From Crossaster papposus (lineage: Eukaryota; Echinodermata; Asteroidea; Velatida; Solasteridae): a stretch of 64,000 nucleotides of DNA. A program made the translations under genes and the position numbers. This document shows, in pieces, positions 49,801-61,800 of the stretch. The notes under the pieces are model-generated. The model saw nothing but the letters and a program-made list of their open reading frames with translations, was not told the origin of the DNA and did not search any database. Location: positions 186,001-250,000 of the forward strand of contig JBAIAA010000446.1 in the NCBI GenBank assembly GCA_037893245.1, in the 5' to 3' direction. The stretch's first letter is position 1. Each line of letters begins with the position of its first letter.

Positions 49801-52800
49801 CTAGCTGTCAAAATAACAAACCAGGGTATAAGGATTCGGGTATTAAACTTGTTGTTTTGAATCTATTACTTAATATGGCTGACAAAACATTTTTAATGTT
49901 GCGTTTGAAAATTAAAATTTCAATTTGTTGAGATTGACTACTTTGTTGCGATGAATCGTTTTCATTTGGCCAGGTCAATACGTTGTCCAGGGAGTTCAAC
50001 AGCGAGGTAGAAAGCGTCATGGGTGAGATTTGGCAGAATGATGCCGTCAAGGGTGTGGTTCTCATCTCTTCCAAGCCAGATTGCTTCATAGCAGGAGCTG
50101 ACATCAAGTAAGACATTGAAGCTGTCTTGTTGACTTCTTAGAGAATTCTTAGAGTTATACAAATATTACATTTAAGCAAGAGTGAGATCACATCTTTGAG
50201 TCGACTTGGTTTATTTCTTGATTACCAATTTTCATTTCTGCAGGATGCTGGCTTCTTGCAAGTCGGCCGAAGAGGTAAGTCTTTTTGACACTTTTTTTAT
50301 GTCCCAAGGTTTTGAGCAAGATTGACTCGTACATTTTGATCATTCTGTAAATTTTGGGTGCAAAGTGTGACATTTCTCCAGCCCCCGTTGTAAATATCTT
50401 TTAGAATGACTTCAATTAAACAAACTGTTGAGTAGATAGCTTGTTGTCTATAGTCACTGCATTTAAACACCGTTGACCTTGCCGATTGTAGATTATTGTA
50501 GATGATTGTTTTGTGGGTTTTAATGAATTCTTTTTTTATTTTTAGAGAACAGTTTCGTTGTCATAACTATTAATATCATTTGTGTTTTGTTCTTCAGGTG
50601 GCAGAATTATCCACTAATGGTCAGAAGCTACTAGCCAGGGTAGAGTCTAGCTCTAAGCCAGTTGTAGCAGCTATCATGGGCTCTTGTCTTGGTGGAGGTC
50701 TGGAGGTAAGATATAGCTGTCATGTCGTCCATGGATTATTATCCATCAATGGTCAGAAGCTACTAGCCAGGGTAGAGTCTAGCTCTAAGCTGGTTGTATC
50801 AGCTATCATGGGCTCATGTCTTGGTGGTGGTCTGGAGGTAAGATATAGCTGTCATGTCGTCCATGGATTATTATCCATCAATGGTCAGAAGCTACTAGCC
50901 AGGGTAGAGTCTAGCTCTAAGCCAGTTGTAGCAGCTATCATGGGCTCTTGTCTTGGTGGTGGTCTGGAGGTAAGATATAGCTGTCATGTCGTCCATAGAT
51001 TATTATCCACAAATGGTCGGAAGCTACTAGCCAGGGTAGAGTCTAGCTCTAAGCCAGTTGTAGCAGCTATCATGGGCTCTTGTCTTGGTGGTGGTCTAGA
51101 GGTAAGATATAGCTGTCATGTTGTCCATGGATTATTATCCATCAATGGTCAGAAGCTACTAGCCAGGGTAGAGTCTAGCTCTAAGCCAGTTGTAGCAGCT
51201 ATCATGGGCTCTTGTCTTGGTGGTGGTCTAGAGGTAAGATATAGCTGTCATGTTGTCCATGGATTATTATCCATCAATGGTCAGAAGCTACTAGCCAGGG
51301 TAGAGTCTAGCTCTAGGCCAGTTGTAGCAGCTATCATGGGCTCTTGTCTTGGTGGTGGTCTAGAGGTAAGATATAGCTGTCATGTCGTCCATGGATTATT
51401 ATCCATCAATGGTCAGAAGCTACTAGCCAGGGTAGAGTCTAGCTCTAAGCCAGTTGTAGCAGCTATCATGGGCTCTTGTCTTGGTGGTGGTCTAGAGGTA
51501 AGATATAGCTGTCATGTCGTCCATGGATTATTATCCATCAATGGTCAGAAGCTACTAGCCAGGGTAGAGTCTAGCTCTAAGCCAGTTGTAGCAGCTATCA
51601 TGGGCTCTTGTCTTGGTGGTGGTCTAGAGGTAAGATATAGCTGTCATGTTGTCCATGGATTATTATCCATCAATGGTCAGAAGCTACTAGCCAGGGTAGA
51701 GTCTAGCTCTAAGCCAGTTGTAGCAGCTATCATGGGCTCTTGTCTTGGTGGTGGTCTAGAGGTAAGATATAGCTGTCATGTCGTCCATTGATTATTATCC
51801 ATCAATGGTCAGAAGCTACTAGCCAGGGTAGAGTCTAGCTCTAAGCCAGTTGTAGCAGCTATCATGGGCTCTTGTCTTGGTGGTGGTCTAGAGGTAAGAT
51901 ATAGCTGTCATGTCGTCCATGGATTATTATCCATCAATGGTCAGAAGCTACTAGCCAGGGTAGAGTCTAGCTCTAAGCCAGTTGTTGCAGCTATCATGGG
52001 CTCTTGTCTTGGTGGTGGTCTAGAGGTAAGATATAGCTGTCATGTCGTCCATGGATTATTATCCATCAATGGTCAGAAGCTACTAGCCAGGGTAGAGTCT
52101 AGCTCTAAGCCAGTTGTAGCAGCTATCATGGGCTCTCGTCTTGGTGGTGGTCTGGAGGTAAGATATAAGCCGTTACAGCGAGTCTCAGGATTTACGAGTT
52201 CCTTCATGTTTTTCTTGTCTTGTTTCTTACTGTCCAGGTTGCGCTAAGTTGTCAGTACAGAATTGCAGTGAATGACAAGAAGACTATGTTAGGGGCACCA
52301 GAAGTCTTGCTAGGAATACTCCCTGGTGCCGGAGGAACGCAAAGACTACCAAAACTGGTAAGAATTTGTGCTTATTCAAAACAATCCGCAAATTTGATCC
52401 TCGGAAATACCCAGAACGATGTGAGACCGAGGGACTCCCCTTTTAGTCCCCCGTACTTGCTGAGAAACCACAAGATTCCACCAGCACAATGACTACAACA
52501 AAGAAGGAGGGTGGGGGGGGGGGGGTTGTTACTTCCGTCTCATATCTTGCTTATATGGAAAATGTTCATATCTCCGCCATATGTTTAACTGCAAAGTTCA
52601 ACTAACATGTACTAAAATATTAGTTGTAATCTGTAAATATTTCCTGAGGCGTTTTACGAGGAACATATTATAAAATAATAGATGTTTTCTGAGCTGATCA
52701 TTTTAAAGATTTTGGGGTTATGTAACTTAGTGCCTTGAAGGTGAGCTGTTTTGACCGCGCAACATTGCTGCAGGATTAGTGTTTATGTTAGGATTGTTTT

Positions 52801-55800
52801 TTTTTCTTTTTTCCCAGGTTGGCGTACCGAATGCCTTTGACATGATGCTGACTGGCAAGAATATACCGGCCAGGAAGTCCAAGTCTATGGGACTAGTTGA
52901 TCGCCTGGTGGAACCACTTGGTAAGTCAGGTTATTCCTTGTCAGATAGTAGTCATCTTTGATAGGAATAATAATCAGATATTTGTAAAGTGCACATATCC
53001 ACCAGTATTGCAGTTTGTGGCACTACATCGTAAACGCTTGTTAATACTTCACGCGAAAGTGAATGCGATGCGAATATGACGTAACAAAATATTCGCACAT
53101 GCACACAAACCCAGGCTGTACTCAAACCCTGTTCAACTAAAATTGTGTCGTGCCTAAGAGCACACGCACACAATAACCCCAGGCTGTACTCAAACCCTGT
53201 TTAACTAACATTTTACCTTCTTTGTTTAATTTTATTAAAGTTGTTAACTTATATTTTCCTCAGGTCCTGGCGTGAAGTCTCCTCAGGATAGGACGTTAGA
53301 ATACCTAGAGGAAGTTGCCGTCCAAGCTGCCAAGTAAGTGAACAATAAGTCAGCAATCTTGCTCTATCTGCACCCATAGTGCCAGCCTGCCTTCCTCCAT
53401 GACTGACTGACTGACTGACTGACTGACTGACTGACTGACGGACTTGGGGCCAATTTCATAGAGCTGCTAAGCACAAAAATTTGCTGAGCATGACAATTTG
53501 TCCTTTGCAAAAACAAGGTTACAGACCAAAGTTTCACCTGATCTTTATTGTTCTGGATTTATAATCAGCATGATAATTTTGGCTGGTAACCTGTTTTTAA
53601 TGAGCCAGACTTTTTTTTTGCTAAGCAATTTTTTTTGCTTAGCAGCTCTGTGAAATTGGCCCCTGGTCACTGACTGAGTCACTGACTGGGTCAAGTAGTA
53701 GAACAAGATAATTCTTACATGTGGGCGTTTTCTTTCTTTGTAGAGACATTGTTTCCAACAAGCTGAAGACTGAAAAGGTCAAAGGACTCACACAAAGTAA
53801 GTTTTTATTTGATGGTCCCATTTTGCACTTTCATCAGGTAACAAGTGTGGGGCGGGGCTTTTTGTGACTATGACACTCTATATTTGAATTTCGTAAACAG
53901 AGTTGACAGATTACGTGATGGGCCTAGGAGTTGTCAAGAACCAGATCTACAAGAGAGTCCACGCAATGGTCATGAAGCAATCTAGAGGCTTGTACCCAGC
54001 ACCACTCAAGATTATCGACGTAAGTCCGCGGTCAATACTGAGCCAATTCAGACTAAGACCACTCGTTGACTAATGGTGGATTTGTGACGTGACTTAAGCC
54101 TTAAGATCATTGACGTAAGTCCGCTGTCAATACTGAGCCAATTCAGGCTAAGACCACTAGTTGACTAATGGTGGATTTGTGACGTGACTTAAGCCTTAAG
54201 ATTATCGACGCAAGTCCGCTGTCAATACTGAGCCAATTCAGGCTAAGACCACTAGTTGACTAATGGTGGATTTGTGACGTGACTTAAGCCTTAAGATCAT
54301 CGACGTAAGTCCGCTGTCAATACTGAGCCAATTCAGACTAAGACCACTCGTTGACTAATGGTGGATTTATGACGTGACTTAAGCCTCAAGATCATCGACG
54401 TAAGTCCGCTGTCAATACTGAGCCAATTCAGACTAAGACCACTAGTTGACTAATGGTGGATTTGTGACGTGACTTAAGCCTTAAGATTATCGACGTAAGT
54501 CCGCTGTCAATACTGAGCCAATTGAGACTAAGACCACTCGTTGACTAATGGTGGATTTGTGACGTGACTTAAGCCTTAAGATCATCGACGTAAGTCCGCT
54601 GTCAATACTGAGCCAATTCAGGCTAAGACCACTCGTTGACTAATGGTGGATTTGTGACGTGACTTAAGCCTTAAGATTATCGACGTAAGTCCGCTGTCAA
54701 TACTGAGCCAATTCAGGCTAAGACCACTCGTTGACTAATGGTGGATTTGTGACGTGACTTAAGCCTCAAGATTATCGACGTAAGTCCGCTGTCAATACTG
54801 AGCCAATTCGGACTAAGACCACTAGTTGACTAATGGTGGATTTGTGACGTGACTTAAGCCTCAAGATCATCGACGTAAGTCCGCTGTCAATACTGAGCCA
54901 ATTCAGACTAAGACCACTCGTTGACTAATGGTGGATTTGTGACGTGACTTAAGCCTCAAGATCATCGACGTAAGTCCGCTGTCAATACTGAGCCAATTGA
55001 GACTAAGACCACTAGTTGACTAATGGTGGATTTGTGACGTGACTTAAGCCTTAAGATCATCGACGTAAGTCCGCTGTCAATACTGAGCCAATTGAGACTA
55101 AGACCACTAGTTGACTAATGGTGGATTTGTGACGTGACTTAAGCCTTAAGATCATCGACGTAAGTCCGCTGTCAATACTGAGCCAATTCAGGCTAAGACC
55201 ACTAGTTGACTAATGGTGGATTTGTGACGTGACTTAAGCCTTAAGATCATTGACGTAAGTCCGCTGTCAATACTGAGCTAATTGAGACTAAGACCACTAG
55301 TTGACTAATGGTGGATTTGTGACGTGACTTAAGCCTCAAGATCATCGACGTAAGTCCGCTGTCAATACTGAGCCAATTCAGACTAAGACCACTCGTTGAC
55401 TAATGGTGGATTTGTGACGTGACTTAAGCCTCAAGATCATCGACATAAGTCCGCTGTCAATACTGAGCCAATTGGGACTAAGACCACTCGTTGACTAATG
55501 GTGGATTTGTGACGTGACTTAAGCCTTAAGATCATCGACATAAGTCCGCTGTCAATACTGAGCCAATTTAGGCTAAGACCATTAGGTGACTAATGGTGGA
55601 TTTGTGACGCGACTTAAGCCTCAAGATCATTGACGTAAGTCCGCTGTCAATACTGAGCCAGGGTGCAGGGTTGAAAATGTTCAAGTGTAAAACACGTCAT
55701 GTTTTCAATCACGGATATTTGTCAAGTGTGAATCAAAGTGTTGCAAGTTATCCGTATATCGTTGCATGTAATTTAAGAAGCTCTGTGATTTGATATGATT

Positions 55801-58800
55801 GCTATTGCAGGTAGTTCGGACTGGTCTTGATCAAGGGCCAGAGGCAGGCTACCTCGCAGAGGCTCAGAGTTTTGGTGAACTAGGCATGACCCCGCATTCC
55901 AAGGGCCTCATGGGCCTCTACACTGGGCAGGTAAGTCTGGGTTTATTGTTTCAGAGTTAGGATTTTTCAACTCGTTTATAAATGGTCTAGGATTCACATT
56001 TTATTCAAATTTAGAGTCATTCCGAAAAAAATTGATTGGGCAAAAGTAGATGTCCTTGGGTTTTGTGAAAGATGACAATAGTTGGTAAGAAAATTTCAAA
56101 AAGGCTGTTATAAGCAGAAAATCGTGCTCAACACATTTGTAGAGCTTAAATCATTGAAGACAATCATGACGATATGGCCAGTATTCTTCTGTTTTAGCTT
56201 TTGAAATATTTGTCTAAACTGCAATCCTCATTTTGAAGGCTATAAAGGTGTCGCTGCGAACAACTTTAAATTACAACTTCTCTCATTTAGTTTGTTTTCT
56301 TTCGTCAGGTTATCTGTAAAAAGAACCGTTTTGGAGTTCCCCAGCGCCCAGTGAAAACGCTGAGCATCCTGGGTGCCGGTTTGATGGGCGCTGGGGTTGG
56401 GTCAGTCAGCATCGACAAGGGAATGCACGTGATTCTGAAGGACATGTCATTAGAAGGCCTCGCTAGAGGGGAGAACCAAATCTACAAAGGGTAAGTCTTA
56501 AAGATGGTACATGCTACTAGGGTCACTCTGGCTAGAGGAGAGAACCAAATCTACAAAGGGTAGGTCTTAAAGATGGTACATACTACTTGGGTCACTCTGG
56601 CTAGATGAGAGAACCAAATCTACAAAGGGTAGGTCTTAGAGATGGTACATACTACTTGGGTCACTCTGGCTAGAGGAGAGAACCAAATCTACAAAGGGTA
56701 GGTCTTAAAGATGGTACATACTACTTGGGTCACTCTGGCTAGAGGAGAGAACCAAATCTACAAAGGGTAGGTCTTAAAGATGGTACATACTACTTGGGTC
56801 ACTCTAGCTAGAGGAGAGAACCAAATCTACAAAGGGTAGGTCTTAAAGATGGTACATGCTACTTGGGTCACTCTGGCTAGAGGGGAGAACCAAATCTACA
56901 AAGGGTAAGTCTTAAAGATGGTACATACTACTTGGGTCACTCTGGCTAGAGGAGAGAACCAAATCTACAAAGGGTAAGTCTTAAAGATGGTACATACTAC
57001 TTGGGTCACTCTGGCTAGAGGGGAGAACCAAATCTACAAAGGGTAAGTCTTAAAGATGGTACATACTACTTGGGTCACTCTGGCTAGAGGAGAGAACCAA
57101 ATCTACAAAGGGTAAGTCTTAAAGATGGTACATACTACTTGGGTCACTCTGGCTAGAGGGTAGAACCAAATCTACAAAGGGTAGGTCTTAAAGATGGTAC
57201 ATGCTACTTGGGTCACTCTGGCTAGAGGAGAGAACCAAATCTACAAAGGGTAGGTCTTAAAGATGGTACATACTACTTGGGTCACTCTGGCTAGAGGAAA
57301 GAACCACATCTACAAAGGGTAAGTCTTAAAGATGGTACATGCTACTTGGGTCACTCTGGCTAGAGGAGAGAACCAAATCTACAAAGGGTAAGTCTTAAAG
57401 ATGGTACATACTACTTGGGTCACTCTGCTAAGCTGTTAATTATTCCCCATCTCGTAGTTTTCACCAAATATAAATCGTTTGTGATCTGATTTGTCTTTCA
57501 GGTTGAACCAGAAGGCCAAGAGAAAGAGAATAACGACGTAAGTTTATAATCACTGATTAAAAGATATGGTGATTGTGTAATATCAACCTTCATTGTTCTA
57601 TTTTACGATGTCGAGTAGTGCATACACAGTTTATGGTGCATCAGGACCAGTTTGAGAGCACAGTGTGTGTGACAAACAAAGATTCCCAGGCTAACGTAGA
57701 GAAGAGTTGTATTCAAGTCCCTACTAGTCATTTCACAAGTCCAATTCAGTCACAAGTCCAGTCACAAGTCCAGTCACAAGTCCAGTCACAAGTCCAGTCA
57801 CAAGTCCAGTCACAAGTCCAGTCACAAGTCCAGTCACAAGTCCAGTCACAAGTCCAGTCACAAGTCCAGTCACAAGTAAGCTTAGTCACAAGTCCAGTCA
57901 CAAGTCCAGTCACAAGTCCTTTTATAAAGCTAGTCGCAAGTAACTGGTTGAACAATGACAAAGGAATGCTTTTGTTAACAGTTCATCTGAACAGCTAGTG
58001 GCTTGACTTGAGACTGAAGGACTTGTGATGGACTTGCAGGGACTTGCAAGGGACTCAAATACAGCTCTGACTCTGAGCGACTTGAACGTGTGATTTCCAG
58101 CATGCCAATTAGAAGTGTTTATGATTTGTGTTATTGTCCTATTTGTGTTCAGTTTTGAGAGGGATCATCTGTTATCCAACCTGAGCGGTCAGATTGACTA
58201 CAAGAACTTTGACCAGTGTGATATGGTGATTGAGGCCGTCTTTGAGGACATCAACATTAAACATCGAGTCATTAAGGAAGTGGAAGCTGTAAGTTAAAAT
58301 CAGGAACTTTTATTGCCTCGCTAAGAAATCAATGACACCATAGAGCACTCTGGCCATTTGGGATGCTACAAGGAGAATAGACTGGGCAGGTTTGGTCGAT
58401 GCATTGCTTAATCAGTTAGCGCCGGATGACGTATATACACGCAAAGTTTTTCCCCAGATTCAAAACGGATGACGCATAAACACGTCACGAGCAAGGCAGG
58501 AAATGTCTGTCAGCAGCGAGCAAGGCCGGAAATGGGAGGTGTGCTTCCCAGTACCATCGGCCTGAACCCGCCTCAGATCGAGTTCTGTTAAAATTAATTC
58601 CGCTCCTCGGCTCGGTGATGTTAAAATAATCCAGGCGTGAACTGCTTAAAGTGTTTGCAAACAGCAAGAATAGCGGCCGGCACGCGACGGTGTATGGCTC
58701 TCAATCATGAATATGTATGAAGTATAGAATAGCCAATCAAAAGAGAGACTCTTTCATTGATCATTTGAATCGTTTATTTTTATATATTTTTTGCAGGTTA

Positions 58801-61800
58801 TACCTGATCACTGTATTTTTGCTTCCAACACGTCCGCTCTTCCTATCACCAAGATAGCTGAAGCTAGCATCCGGCCAGAGAAGGTAAACAAACAACTTAC
58901 CAATTGTTCAACTAACGCTATGGGTACTTTTCATCAGATATTATGTTTTGTTAACTTTCGCTTCTCCTGTGTATGACACTATGTCCAAACCTTTTTACTA
59001 GAATCCTCACCTAACCGTACCAACTTTTGATGCGCTCTGCTTATAAACACATTGAATTAGAAAACAAAAACGCAAGAAGTTTGCAGATATACAATGTAGA
59101 CAAAAAAGAGAAGCAGAGGATTTGGTTGATACACTCTGATAATTGTCCCCAAAAAGAAATGTGTACTTACATTAAACTTCTCTTGCTCTTGTCAGATAAT
59201 ATCATTGCTTGTACAGGTTGTTACATCTCATGGTTTATTTACAAGATGTATTTCCTTTCTTCCGTCAATTCCTCGATGGATTCAGGTCATAGGCATGCAC
59301 TACTTCTCTGGTTCCTGTCAGATATTCTCATTGCTTGTACAGGTTGTTACATCTCATGGTTTATTTACAAGATGTATTACTTTTCTTCTGTCAATTCCTT
59401 GATGGATTCAGGTCATAGGCATGCACTACTTCTCTGGTTCCTGTCAGATAATATCATTGCTTGTACAGGTTGTTACATCTCATGGTTTATTTACAAGATG
59501 TATTTCCTTTCTTCCGTCAATTCCTCGATGGATTCAGGTCATAGGCATGCACTACTTCTCTGGTTCCTGTCAGATATTCTCATTGCTTGTACAGGTTGTT
59601 ACATCTCATGGTTTATTTACAAGATGTATTTCCTTTCTTCTGTCAATTCCTCGATGGATTCAGGTCATAGGCATGCACTACTTCTCTGGTTCCTGTCAGA
59701 TATTCTCATTGCTTGTACAGGTTGTTACATCTCATGGTTTATTTACAAGATGTATTTCCTTTCTTCCGTCAATTCCTCGATGGATTCAGGTCATAGGCAT
59801 GCACTACTTCTCTGGTTCCTGTCAGATATTCTCATTGCTTGTACAGGTTGTTACATCTCATGGTTTATTTACAAGATGTATTTCCTTTCTTCCGTCAATT
59901 CCTCGATGGATTCAGGTCATAGGCATGCACTACTTCTCTGGTTCCTGTCAGATATTCTCATTGCTTGTACAGGTTGTTACATCTCATGGTTTATTTACAA
60001 GATGTATTACTTTTCTTCTGTCAATTCCTTGATGGATTCAGGTCATAGGCATGCACTACTTCTCTGGTTCCTGTCAGATAATATCATTGCTTGTACAGGT
60101 TGTTACATCTCATGGTTTATTTACAAGATGTATTTCCTTTCTTCCGTCAATTCCTCGATGGATTCAGGTCATAGGCATGCACTACTTCTCTGGTTCCTGT
60201 CAGATATTCTCATTGCTTGTACAGGTTGTTACATCTCATGGTTTATTTACAAGATGTATTTCTTTTCTTCCGTCAATTCCTCGATGGATTCAGGTCATAG
60301 GCATGCACTACTTCTCTGGTTCCTGTCAGATATTCTCATTGCTTGTACAGGTTGTTACATCTCATGGTTTATTCACAAGATGTATTTCCTTTCTTCCGTC
60401 AATTCCTCGATGGATTCAGGTCATAGGCATGCACTACTTCTCTGGTTCCTGTCAGATATTCTTATTGCTTGTACAGGTTGTTACATCTCATGGTTTATTC
60501 ACAAGATGTATTTCCTTTCTTCCGTCAATTCCTCGATGGATTCAGGTCATAGGCATGCACTACTTCTCTGGTTCCTGTCAGATATTCTCATTGCTTGTAC
60601 AGGTTGTTACATCTCATGGTTTATTTACAAGATGTATTTCCTTTCTTCTGTCAATTCCTCGATGGATTCAGGTCATAGGCATGCACTACTTCTCTGGTTC
60701 CTGTCAGATATTCTCATTGCTTGTACAGGTTGTTACATCTCATGGTTTATTTACAAGATGTATTTCCTTTCTTCCGTCAATTCCTCGATGGATTCAGGTC
60801 ATAGGCATGCACTATTTCTCTCCTGTGGACAAGATGCAGCTTCTCGAGATCATCACGACAGACAAGACGTCTAAAGACACGGCCGCCTCAGCCGTCAACG
60901 TGGGACTAAGACAGGGCAAAGTGGTCATCGTAGTCAAAGATGGTCCTGGGTTCTACACCACCAGGATCCTAGGTCCAATGCTGTCTGAAGCAGTCAGAGT
61001 TCTGCAGGTAAAGCTGAAGTCAGATTTGAACCTATAACCACTGAAATGCCGTGCTTGTGCTCTACCAACTGAGCTATCTAGTGCTGACTTGTCAGTATTC
61101 CCTTTTCTTAATACCCATCTTCTTTTTATGATACAATTGTTGGCTGAAAACAATTTGACTGCAGTTGTATTCAGCAGTTTGTACATTTGTTGACTTTCAC
61201 TTTGCTGCTGGGAACAAAATAATTGTATATATTTCCTCGTGCTTCTAATCATTGGCCCCTGAAAATGGCTAAAATACCTTTTTTCTTGAATGTTGAGAAT
61301 TGCAAACTGTTTGTTTTGACTTACAGGAAGGAGTAAATCCTAAGGATCTAGACAAATACACCACGGCCTTTGGATGGCCTGTGGGTACAGCTACCTTAGC
61401 TGATGAGGTGGGCATTGATGTGGCTGCACATGTAGCAGAGTTTCTTGGAGGTTCCTTCGGTACACGGTTCGCTGGCGGTGATATCAACGTCTTGAAGGAC
61501 CTAGTCAAGGCTGGACACTTGGGTGAGTGGTGGTAGCGATTGACAATGCCTCCAATATTGGGTGTGACACTTGGTGAGTGGTGGTAGCGATTGACAATGC
61601 CTCCAATATTGGGTGTGACACTTGGTGAGTGGTGGTAGCGATTGACAATGCCTCCAATATTGGGTGTGACACTTGGTGAGTGGTGGTAGCGATTGACAAT
61701 GCCTCCAATATTGGGTGTGACACTTGGTGAGTGGTGGTAGCGATTGACAATGCCTCCAATATTGGGTGTGACACTTGGTGAGTGGTGGTAGCGATTGACA

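Noticed and set aside
49295..49860. Several 120-150 codon frames on both strands (repeats of [10 protein letters not shown] or [10 protein letters not shown])
   Set aside because: All derive from the 10-bp repeat read in each frame; 10-bp units give a 30-bp period without stops.
50706..57428. CRISPR array
   Set aside because: The repeats are contiguous units without unique spacers, include exon and splice-site sequence, and lie in a eukaryotic gene.
59027..60874. 615-codon open frame with repeated [17 protein letters not shown] units
   Set aside because: It runs through the 126-bp intronic array in a frame different from the HADHA exon. It is open because the unit length is a multiple of three and has no stop in that frame; it has no homology to a known family.
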